From Mesenet sp031546805 (GTDB lineage: Bacteria > Pseudomonadota > Alphaproteobacteria > Rickettsiales > Anaplasmataceae), in the NCBI GenBank assembly GCA_031546805.1, contig JAVBJW010000032.1, positions 1-14,113 of the forward strand: a stretch of 14,113 nucleotides of DNA, written 5' to 3'. Position 1 is the first letter of the stretch, and each line of letters starts with the position of its first letter. The notes beneath the pieces are model-generated. The model was not told where the DNA came from. It did not search any database and saw only the letters and a program-made list of their open reading frames with translations. Both the position numbers and the translations under genes were made by a program. This document shows positions 6,730 through 13,658 of this stretch, piece after piece.

Positions 6730-7653
6730 CTATATGAGATTTAAGCACCATAGCATTATTGCTTTTTGTACATGTAGCCTATTTTCTGCTTCATCAAATA
6801 CACATGAATTTGGACCATCTATAACTTCAGTTGTAACTTCTTTTCCTCTATACGCAGGAAGACAATGTAGAAAAATGAAATCACTTTTAGCAAATAGAAC
6901 TAATTCTTTATTAATTTGATAATGAGAAAATTTTGCATACCGATCATTTGCACTGTCCTCATTCCCCATGGAAACCCAGCTATCAGTTGTTATTAAATCC
7001 ACATTTGAAACAGCTTCTTTTGGATCTTCATACCAAAAAACATTACCGCCTTGATTTTTAGCCCAAGTCAATAGTTCATTATTTGGTGCAAACTCTTGAG
7101 GAGAAGATATTCTAAGTCTAAAACCAAGAATAACTGCAGCATGTACCAATGAAGTTAAAACATTGCTGCAATCTCCTATCCACGCAACTGTGTAATCTTC
7201 AATAGAGCCTCGTTTTTCTTCGTAAGTCATTATGTCGGCCATTATCTGACAAGGGTGACTATAATTAGTCAGACCATTAATTATAGGTATCTCAGAACAT
7301 TGATCTAATTCCTGTAAAAAAAAATGCTCAAAACATCTCACTACTGCAATATCAACATATCTAGAGAGCACTTTGGCTGTATCATAAATGCTTTCATCTC
7401 TACTAAGCTGCATATCACGGTTATGTAGAACGATTGCTTGTCCACCAAGTTGATTGATACCTACTTCAAATGATATCCTCGTGCGCGTTGATGGCTTTTC
7501 AAAGATCATAGAAAGCTGCCTACCTTTTAAGTAGTCTTTATATTTATCAGGGTTATTTTTAATAGACTTCGCAGTATTTAATATATACCTTAAATCTTCC
7601 TTTTTATGTAAATTAAGATCTATAAAGGAGCGATTCTTATTAAATTTTAACAT
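6730..7653 (-). CDS. argF: Ornithine carbamoyltransferase
   Basis: Cytosolic enzyme joining carbamoyl phosphate and ornithine to make citrulline in arginine synthesis. The 307-residue product has the carbamoyl-phosphate loop STRTR (55-59, within FEKPSTRTRISFE), HPCQ (133-136), the ornithine-binding DSWVSMG (224-230) that separates it from aspartate carbamoyltransferase, and the catalytic HCLP (263-266, HCLPAYRGKEVT). All active-site motifs are intact, so this is not a decayed gene. The ATG overlaps the stop of the upstream 36-codon coxF-like gene by one base (TAATG), which predicts reinitiation. No other arginine gene is in the window, so whether the pathway is complete cannot be judged here. 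Its position behind oxidase genes is unusual. Confidence 0.95.
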   Translation of the reverse strand: MLKFNKNRSFIDLNLHKKEDLRYILNTAKSIKNNPDKYKDYLKGRQLSMIFEKPSTRTRISFEVGINQLGGQAIVLHNRDMQLSRDESIYDTAKVLSRYVDIAVVRCFEHFFLQELDQCSEIPIINGLTNYSHPCQIMADIMTYEEKRGSIEDYTVAWIGDCSNVLTSLVHAAVILGFRLRISSPQEFAPNNELLTWAKNQGGNVFWYEDPKEAVSNVDLITTDSWVSMGNEDSANDRYAKFSHYQINKELVLFAKSDFIFLHCLPAYRGKEVTTEVIDGPNSCVFDEAENRLHVQKAIMLWCLNLI

Positions 7654-7763
7654 TACATTTTTACAATAGAAATGAAAAAAAATAATGTAACCAATATCAG
7701 TAAAAGCACAAGTAGAAAATAATTTTTACGTTTTTGCTTTTTGTGAAGCTCAGAAGAAGTCAT
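7653..7763 (-). CDS. coxF: Small single-pass membrane protein, CoxF-like oxidase assembly factor
   Basis: A 36-residue ORF beginning MTSSELHKKQKRKN, then one hydrophobic segment (about residues 15-34, rich in L, V, F and I), ending ISIVKM. A basic cytosolic head, one membrane span and a terminal VTIxKL-like tail directly after ctaB is the pattern I know for alphaproteobacterial CoxF, the short ORF between ctaB and ctaG. Its exact biochemical role is not established. The ATG at 7763 is 6 nt past the ctaB stop, and the stop TAA (7653-7655) overlaps the argF ATG as TAATG. Tight spacing on both sides and membrane-protein composition argue that it is a real gene. The name rests on position and architecture, so it is moderately sure. 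ctaG, its usual follower, is absent. Confidence 0.7.
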   Translation of the reverse strand: MTSSELHKKQKRKNYFLLVLLLILVTLFFFISIVKM

Positions 7764-7769
7764 ACAAAA

Positions 7770-8654
7770 TTACAGTACTGAAAATATAATTATACAAGCA
7801 AAAAGAGCAAATAGATATGAAATTGAGTAGGAAAACATCTTCCTACAAGAAGAATCATTTTTAAGTATTAAAATCTGTACTGCTTGCCACATAAAAAGGC
7901 ATCCCAATAAAATTGCACTAACTAAATAAGGTAGTATGCTTTTAAGAAATAATACAGGTAGTAAGCTTGTAAGCACCAATAATAGACTGTAAACCAATAT
8001 ATATACTCGAGTTTTTTGTACGCCACAAACAACAGGTAACATAGGAATACGAGCTTTAGTGTATTCATCACATCTTATTAAAGATAAGGCCCAAAAATGA
8101 GGTGGTGTCCACATAAATATTATGGTAAATAGTATTATGCTTCCTAAATCTATAGAGTTAGTTACAGATGACCAGCCAATCATGGGAGGAAAAGCACCTG
8201 CGGCACCACCTATGACAATATTATGCGGAGTACGTCTTTTTAGCCACATAGTATATATAAAAACATAAAATAAAATGCTAATTGCAAGCAAACCAGCTGA
8301 AATATAATTAACTGCAACTGCCATCATAAAAACAGATAAAATACCAAGCATTATTCCAAATTCAAGTGCATTACTTGGGGGAATGGTGCCAGATGGTATA
8401 GGCCTAGTTTTTGTTCTCTCCATTAACCCGTCTATGTCGCGGTCATACCACATATTTATTGCTCCAGCCGCACCTGATCCTAAAGCCACAGATAATATAG
8501 ATATAAGCGCTAGAAAAGGATGAATTGTACCAGGAGCAGCAACTATACCAGCTATTGCAGTAAAGACTACCAAATACATAATTCTTGGCTTCAATAAATG
8601 CCAATAGTCAATTATACATGAGTTTACTTTGCAAAATAAAACGCCTGTTTGCAT
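7770..8654 (-). CDS. ctaB: Protoheme IX farnesyltransferase (heme O synthase)
   Basis: Inner-membrane UbiA-family prenyltransferase that adds a farnesyl group to heme B to make heme O, the precursor of the heme A used by the CoxA oxidase encoded next to it. The product has 294 residues, close to the usual 280-310. The first Asp-rich motif is N67-x3-D71-x3-D75 (NMWYDRDIDGLMERTKTRP) and the conserved W-TPPHFW lies near 182-188. The second polar motif CDEYTKARIPML (about 195-206) is typical of Cox10/CtaB. About eight to nine hydrophobic segments are seen. The ATG overlaps the coxA stop by one base (TAATG). An alternative start inside the first 20 residues cannot be excluded, since the LLKPRIMYLV core begins at residue 20. 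Confidence 0.95.
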   Translation of the reverse strand: MQTGVLFCKVNSCIIDYWHLLKPRIMYLVVFTAIAGIVAAPGTIHPFLALISILSVALGSGAAGAINMWYDRDIDGLMERTKTRPIPSGTIPPSNALEFGIMLGILSVFMMAVAVNYISAGLLAISILFYVFIYTMWLKRRTPHNIVIGGAAGAFPPMIGWSSVTNSIDLGSIILFTIIFMWTPPHFWALSLIRCDEYTKARIPMLPVVCGVQKTRVYILVYSLLLVLTSLLPVLFLKSILPYLVSAILLGCLFMWQAVQILILKNDSSCRKMFSYSISYLFALFACIIIFSVL

Positions 8655-10204
8655 TATTCTATTATTGGTGGCTTCTCAAAAGTATGAAAAGGAGCAGGCG
8701 AAGGAACTGTCCATTCTAAAGTATCAGCTCCCCATGGATTGTTAGGAACTTTTTTACCCTTAACTAATAGATGTATTACTAAGTAGATAAAGAATAAAAC
8801 TGATATAAATGATACAAATGCACCAACGGATGAGACATAATTCCAAGGAATAAAGGCATCAGGATAGTCAGGTATACGCCTTGGCATTCCAGCTAAACCT
8901 AAAAAATGCTGAGGTAAGAAAGTAACATTGGTGCCAATAAAGGTCAGCCAAAAATGAATTTTACCTAATGTTTCGTTATATTGCTTGCCTGACATTTTTC
9001 CTATCCAATAGTAAAAAGCAGCGTAAGCAGCAAATAGGGCAGCTAAGGACATAATATAATGAAAATGGGCTACAATGTAATAAGTGTCATGTACGAGTTT
9101 ATCAATACTACCATGAGATAACACAACACCAGTTATTCCACCACCAACAAAAACAAATATAAATCCCAGTGCAAAAAGCATTGGCGTTTTTAGCTCAATC
9201 GCACCACCCCACATAGTTGCAATCCAGCTAAATACTTTAATTCCAGTAAGCACACCTATAAATATAGTTGAAGTGCTAAAAAATATTACTGTTTCAGTAC
9301 TTAAGCCCACAGTAAACATATGATGAGCCCATACTAAAAAACCTAAAACTGCTATTCCTATCATTGCATAGATCATACCCAAATAACCAAAAACAGGCTT
9401 ATGAGAAAAGGTAGATATCACTTGACTCATTATGCCAAATGCAGGAAAAATCACCACATAAACTTCTGGATGACCAAAAAACCAAAATAAATGTTGAAAC
9501 AGCACAGGATCACCACCACCTGCTGGATCAAAAAATGAAGTACCAAAATTACGATCAGTCAGCAACATAGTAACGGCACCAGCAAGAACCGGTAAGGCAA
9601 TTATGAGCATAAAAGCTGTTAAAAGGATAGACCAAACAAATAACGGCATTTTATGCAAGGTCATACCAGGAGCACGCATATTAAATATTGTCACAATAAA
9701 ATTAATAGCACCAACAATTGAAGAGACTCCAGCTATATGAAGTGCAAATATTGCCAAATCAACAGCTGAACTAGGATGAGAGCCAGTTTGTGATAGCGGT
9801 GGATATAAAGTCCACCCAGTACCTGCGCCTTCTCCAACAAATACTGATGTAATTAGTAAAATGAAGGATGACATCAGCAACCAAAAACTCAAGTTATTCA
9901 TGCGTGGAAAAGCCATATCCGGCGCGCCTATCATCAAAGGTACAAACCAATTACCAAAACCGCCCATTAAAGCTGGCATAATCATAAAAAATACCATGAT
10001 TAAAGCATGACTTGTAACCATTACATTGTATAATTGATAATTATCCCCTAGAACGTTAATGTGCATAAGTTGTGTACGTAAAATCAAAGATAAAACACCA
10101 CCAACTACTCCAGCAAATATAGAAAAAATTATGTATAAAGTACCTATATCTTTGTGATTTGTTGAAAATAACCAACGTTTAAAGCCCTTTGGTATATCAC
10201 TCAT
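8654..10204 (-). CDS. coxA: Cytochrome c oxidase subunit I (aa3 type)
   Basis: Catalytic subunit of the terminal oxidase, in the inner membrane. It reduces O2 to water and pumps protons. Taking the ATG at 10204 (MSDIPKGFKRWLF) gives 516 residues and an ATGA overlap with the coxB stop; an upstream frame extension of 13 codons inside coxB is unlikely. Ligands are all present: His66 (heme a), His245 and Tyr249 in GHPEVY (CuB with cross-linked Tyr), His294-His295 (HHMF), His380 and His382 (VAHFHY). The D-channel entrance Asp96 (GAPDMAFPRMN), Glu247, and K-channel Lys323 (TGIKVF) point to an A-type proton-pumping oxidase. About twelve membrane spans. An AGAGG sits before the start inside coxB. Subunit III (coxC) is not in the window. 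Confidence 0.97.
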   Translation of the reverse strand: MSDIPKGFKRWLFSTNHKDIGTLYIIFSIFAGVVGGVLSLILRTQLMHINVLGDNYQLYNVMVTSHALIMVFFMIMPALMGGFGNWFVPLMIGAPDMAFPRMNNLSFWLLMSSFILLITSVFVGEGAGTGWTLYPPLSQTGSHPSSAVDLAIFALHIAGVSSIVGAINFIVTIFNMRAPGMTLHKMPLFVWSILLTAFMLIIALPVLAGAVTMLLTDRNFGTSFFDPAGGGDPVLFQHLFWFFGHPEVYVVIFPAFGIMSQVISTFSHKPVFGYLGMIYAMIGIAVLGFLVWAHHMFTVGLSTETVIFFSTSTIFIGVLTGIKVFSWIATMWGGAIELKTPMLFALGFIFVFVGGGITGVVLSHGSIDKLVHDTYYIVAHFHYIMSLAALFAAYAAFYYWIGKMSGKQYNETLGKIHFWLTFIGTNVTFLPQHFLGLAGMPRRIPDYPDAFIPWNYVSSVGAFVSFISVLFFIYLVIHLLVKGKKVPNNPWGADTLEWTVPSPAPFHTFEKPPIIE

Positions 10205-11022
10205 GCAACATCCTCTTTTTTTTGTGATTGCTCTTGTATCCATTTTTTGAAGTCTTCTTTACCTACAGCTTTTACAACAATTGGCATAAACCCATGACCT
10301 CTACCACATAGCTCAGAACACTGGCCATAATAAGTTCCTTCTTTTTTGATATTAAACCATGCTTCATTTAGCCTTCCAGGAACAGCATCAAGCTTTATAC
10401 CAAAAGCAGGAACAGCAAAACTATGTATTACATCACCTGCTGTTACTTGTAAACGAATATTTGTATCAACTGGTAGAACAACATCGTGATCAACTGTAAG
10501 CAATCTTAATTCACCAGGAAGCAAATCAGAATCTTGCTTTATATAACTATCAAAGGAAATACCTTCATATTCAGGGTATTGATATCCCCAATACCACTGA
10601 TAGCCAATTGCTTTAAGCGTTAATTCAGTTTTAGGGATCTTCTCTTGAAGTTTTATTAACTTTATATTACTTACAGTCAATATAGCAACAATAAATAGGG
10701 GGACAACTGTCCAAATAATTTCTAGAATAGTGCTATGTGATGTTTTGCTCACTGCCACATTCTCGCCTTTTTTACGAAAGCGCAGCACTATATAACCAAG
10801 TAAAAGACAAACAAACCCAAGTATAGCAAACATCACAAGCATAACGAATGAGTGAGATTTATCTGTTATTTCCATCAATTCTGTTGCAGCAGGTTGGAAC
10901 CCAAACTGCCAAGGCACAGGGGCAGCAAAGGAATTAGCTGTATAAAAAATAAAAAATAAAAAAAGAAACAACTGAATGAATAGTTTATTCATATTTTTTC
11001 TTGTTAACCAACTTGATTTCAT
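10201..11022 (-). CDS. coxB: Cytochrome c oxidase subunit II
   Basis: Receives electrons from cytochrome c through its CuA centre and passes them to subunit I. An N-terminal signal-type hydrophobic stretch (LFIQLFLFLFFIFYTANSFA) is followed by two membrane spans (about 58-80 and 100-122) and a periplasmic cupredoxin domain. With numbering from 11022, the CuA ligands are His200 (VIHSFAVPAFG), Cys235, Glu237, Cys239, His243 and Met246 (GQCSELCGRGHGFM). IGYQWYWGYQYPE is the aromatic electron-entry patch. Two starts are possible: ATG at 11022 (273 aa), or ATG at 10992 (263 aa, MNKLFIQLF), which gives a cleaner signal peptide. Neither has a good Shine-Dalgarno. A possible promoter TTGCAT-N16-TATGAA (11045-11018) would favour the shorter form. 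First gene of the oxidase operon; its stop overlaps the coxA ATG. Confidence 0.95.
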   Translation of the reverse strand: MKSSWLTRKNMNKLFIQLFLFLFFIFYTANSFAAPVPWQFGFQPAATELMEITDKSHSFVMLVMFAILGFVCLLLGYIVLRFRKKGENVAVSKTSHSTILEIIWTVVPLFIVAILTVSNIKLIKLQEKIPKTELTLKAIGYQWYWGYQYPEYEGISFDSYIKQDSDLLPGELRLLTVDHDVVLPVDTNIRLQVTAGDVIHSFAVPAFGIKLDAVPGRLNEAWFNIKKEGTYYGQCSELCGRGHGFMPIVVKAVGKEDFKKWIQEQSQKKEDVA

Positions 11023-11085
11023 AGCATAAAATAGAGGAAATGCAAGTAAATAAAATAAGATTCCTTTATTACTTTAGCTTATAAA

Positions 11086-11141
11086 ATACACTCTAGTATT
11101 GCGAGAATATATATATACTTCTTCTAATATTTAGAGTGTAT
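11086..11141. promoter_or_regulatory. Long-spaced perfect dyad between coxB and the divergent gene
   Basis: ATACACTCTA (11086-11095) and its exact reverse complement TAGAGTGTAT (11132-11141) flank a 36-nt core with an ATATATATATA run. The dyad lies in the 173-nt spacer between two divergent genes, 55 nt before the plus-strand ATG. It could be a pair of operator half-sites serving both promoters, or an RNA hairpin. The core TAGAGTGTA recurs at 5527-5535 upstream of hlyD. I could not assign convincing -35/-10 boxes for the plus-strand gene. Confidence 0.45.
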
Positions 11142-11183
11142 CAATAATTGAATGCATATAACAAAATTCAACTAACAGTATAT

Positions 11184-11189
11184 AAGGAG
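11184..11189 (+). promoter_or_regulatory. Shine-Dalgarno of the three-module gene
   Basis: AAGGAG ends 6 nt before the ATG at 11196. This favours that start over the in-frame TTG at 11148, which would place the site inside the coding region. Confidence 0.85.
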
Positions 11190-11195
11190 AATAAT

Positions 11196-13412
11196 ATGTC
11201 TAAGAAAGAATTAATTGAGCAGTTAACTTTTAGTATAGGTGATGCTCAAATTGAAATTAAATCTAATACAGACTTAAATAACGAACAAATAAATAACATA
11301 AAAAGTTCAATTAATAACGCTTTTGAGAATTTTCAAACTGCGTTTTGCAGTAGTATCAAATGCAACATTTCTAAAAAGGTTAACGTTTACGCATTCAACG
11401 CTCAAGATGACTATAAAAACTACTTAAATAAACATAACATTGAATTTAAAGAAGATAAGCATTTTGTTACTCACGGCGATGAAAGAGGATTTGATATTTA
11501 TTTTCATACGGAGAGATCGAGTATACAATATGCTTATTTGGATTTAAAGCGTGGAGTTGGTGAGATTCTTACCAAAAGCAATAATAATTGGCAAAATGGG
11601 ATTTTATCTGCAGAAATGAAAACAGGAATGGCAAGCTATGTTGCAGGTTTAGATAAAAATCACAACGTTAGTAATAACAACGATGATTGCCGTGATTTCA
11701 TAAAAATTATAGAACAAAATCTAACTCCATCTCAAATTCTAAGCAAAAAAAGTAGTTATGGTGCTCTAGCAGAACAAGTAATAAAATTCCTTAAACAAGA
11801 AAATCATGAAAATCTTAATAAACTATTTGGAGATCTTGCTGAAGTGCAGGGAGATAAAATGACTAGTAAAAAAATAGTTAAAGAATTTATGAAGCAATTA
11901 CAAAATGATAAAGCTCTTGATTCAAATTTCTCAGAATGGGTAAATGAGCAATCAAAACAACAAGTCTGTGTGATAGATAAATTACTTCCAAAATCAAAAT
12001 CTATAACAGTAAATGACACTGAAATAGTGATACAATATGATAAATCTTCAGGTGGTAATAAGACAAAGAATATAGAAAAGTCAATTACTGATACTCTTAG
12101 TAAATTTCAGGCTGATTTTTGTGGCGACGGAGGATGCAATATTCCTAAAAAGATTAATGTTTGTTCATTTGGCACTAAATCTGACTATGAAAACTACTTG
12201 AAAGGTATTGGTCACAATTACAAAGAATCTGATAACTTTACTATTTCATATGATAACAATGGCGAAGTTAGTATTTATTTTCATTCCTATAAAAGAGATG
12301 CTTCCTCAGATTTAAAACAAGCAATCATTCAAACTATTATTCAAAAGAATAATTGGAATGAGTTACTTGGAGCAATTAAAACAGGAATAACAGACTATCT
12401 TACAGGATCAAATGATAATAGTAATGATTTTAGTAAGATTGAAAAACTGAACCTGACTCTACAAGAAATACTAAGGTATGGGAGTAGCGTAGAGTATCAC
12501 TCTCTAGCAGGAGAAGTAATAAAGTTTCTTGAATTGAAACACCCTAAAGTTATTGATGGCCTAGTCAAAAAGCTTGCTACAATGAACAAAAGTGATGTTA
12601 AAATTGAAGTTGAAAATTTCATAAAAGGATTAAATGCTTACGATCCAGAGTTCAAACAGTGGGTAGCAGGGCAATCAACCTCAAGTGATGCAACAAGTGA
12701 TGCGAATGGCAAACAAGACGTTATAGACCAAATAATGAATTCTTCATGTATTACAGAGCTAGGCATCAAACCAGAATGTCAAGATAAATTAAAAGAGCTA
12801 ATCGAAGCATTAAAAGAGTGTAACGATGGATCTTCAAAAGATGATGAAAAACCTGAAGAAGGTGAAAAACCTGAAGAAGGCGAAAAACCTGAAGAAGGTG
12901 AAAAACCTGATGATCTGGTGAAGCCAGAAAACATTCCTGATATTTTAAAGGATTTTAAAAATACTATTTGTAGTGATCAGGGGTGTGACACAAAAGTTAG
13001 TGTGCATCAAGTCAGTCTTTTAAAGTTCTTAGAAATGCAAAATCAAAATGGTGCTCATAAAGCTACAGGTAAGTTCATTATTTCCAATAACGGCACTGAG
13101 AATAAAATTTATCTTCAGTCAGATGATGATACTATAACAATACCTGAAGGTTCATATTGTAGTGATTCAGTTTTACCTATTGATCATAACGTAGATAGTA
13201 ATAATCATGAAAATGAAACTTATTGCTCTAAAGCGTCAAAAGTAGCAAAAGTGATGCAATTTCTTGAGAAGAATCATCATGATGATCTTGATAACTTCTT
13301 TGACAATCTTGCTAATAGAGGAGAAGGGTCAGATTGTAAAGACACAATTGGACAATTTATGGAAGGGTTGCAAAATTATAATCAGGAATTCTCAGAATGG
13401 TTATTAGGATAA
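11196..13412 (+). CDS. Large acidic protein with three internal modules, function unknown
   Basis: I do not recognise this 738-residue protein as a named family. It contains two full modules (about 11-252 and 268-492) and one shortened module (about 576-738). Each begins with a C-x4-C pair (Cys51/56, 309/314, 592/597). Modules 1 and 2 share KKxNV, the DYxNYL and IYFH strands and a KTG(M/I)xxYxxG segment (142-151, 395-404). All three share a helical tail with KFL near 197/443/688 and end in F-x-x-W (245-248, 486-489, 732-735). This tail, with LTPSQIL before it, resembles the helical half of M9 collagenase-type gluzincins, but no HExxH is present, so any such ancestry would be as an inactive enzyme. 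A KPEEGE repeat linker (551-572) joins modules 2 and 3. There is no signal peptide or membrane span. The paired cysteines hint at disulfides after export. Start chosen by the AAGGAG site. Confidence 0.85.
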   Translation: MSKKELIEQLTFSIGDAQIEIKSNTDLNNEQINNIKSSINNAFENFQTAFCSSIKCNISKKVNVYAFNAQDDYKNYLNKHNIEFKEDKHFVTHGDERGFDIYFHTERSSIQYAYLDLKRGVGEILTKSNNNWQNGILSAEMKTGMASYVAGLDKNHNVSNNNDDCRDFIKIIEQNLTPSQILSKKSSYGALAEQVIKFLKQENHENLNKLFGDLAEVQGDKMTSKKIVKEFMKQLQNDKALDSNFSEWVNEQSKQQVCVIDKLLPKSKSITVNDTEIVIQYDKSSGGNKTKNIEKSITDTLSKFQADFCGDGGCNIPKKINVCSFGTKSDYENYLKGIGHNYKESDNFTISYDNNGEVSIYFHSYKRDASSDLKQAIIQTIIQKNNWNELLGAIKTGITDYLTGSNDNSNDFSKIEKLNLTLQEILRYGSSVEYHSLAGEVIKFLELKHPKVIDGLVKKLATMNKSDVKIEVENFIKGLNAYDPEFKQWVAGQSTSSDATSDANGKQDVIDQIMNSSCITELGIKPECQDKLKELIEALKECNDGSSKDDEKPEEGEKPEEGEKPEEGEKPDDLVKPENIPDILKDFKNTICSDQGCDTKVSVHQVSLLKFLEMQNQNGAHKATGKFIISNNGTENKIYLQSDDDTITIPEGSYCSDSVLPIDHNVDSNNHENETYCSKASKVAKVMQFLEKNHHDDLDNFFDNLANRGEGSDCKDTIGQFMEGLQNYNQEFSEWLLG
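12846..12910 (+). repeat. 18-bp in-frame tandem repeat encoding EKPEEG
   Basis: The unit GAAAAACCTGAAGAAGGT occurs three times (12846-12899, one third-position change) plus an 11-nt partial fourth copy. It encodes the acidic proline-rich hinge between modules 2 and 3. Near-identical units suggest recent expansion by slippage, so copy number may vary between strains. Confidence 0.9.
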
Positions 13413-13450
13413 GAAAATCCACTAACCTACAAGACTAACATAATAAATTA

Positions 13451-13487
13451 GATCACTTTCAAAACCTTTGTTGGTTTGGAAGTGGTC
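13451..13487 (+). terminator. Hairpin after the three-module gene
   Basis: GATCACTTTCAAAACC and GGTTTGGAAGTGGTC can pair across a short TTTGTT loop, with one bulge and G-T pairs, starting 39 nt after the stop codon. It probably ends or protects the transcript. The run after it (TATTAAACTG) is not a real T tract, so it is not a textbook intrinsic terminator. The spacer from here to 13658 shows no gene. Confidence 0.5.
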
Positions 13488-13658
13488 TATTAAACTGCAC
13501 TAACCAAAACTTAATCTGACAAATGAGAATTAACTGACAGAAAAATTGAAAAACTAATATTAGAATCTTTTTTTATGTTACTAATGTTTTTCTGAAAAGC
13601 AATATATCAAGAAAAGTTTGTATTGGCGTTTTACCATAGCAATAGACTTCTTTCGAAA

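Noticed and set aside
10205..10243. Upstream extension of CoxA inside coxB
   Set aside because: The ATG at 10204 overlaps the coxB stop as ATGA and gives the canonical MSDIPKG-type N terminus; the extra 13 residues have no family counterpart.
11107..11119. ATATATATATACT run as a firm promoter -10 for the plus-strand gene
   Set aside because: TATACT is present at 11114-11119, but no acceptable -35 box lies 16-18 nt before it.
11148..11195. Upstream TTG start adding 16 residues to the three-module protein
   Set aside because: An AAGGAG site lies inside this extension, 6 nt before the ATG at 11196, and the extra residues have no module similarity.
12846..12910. CRISPR-like short repeats
   Set aside because: The units are contiguous, without spacers, and in frame inside a coding region, so they form a protein linker.
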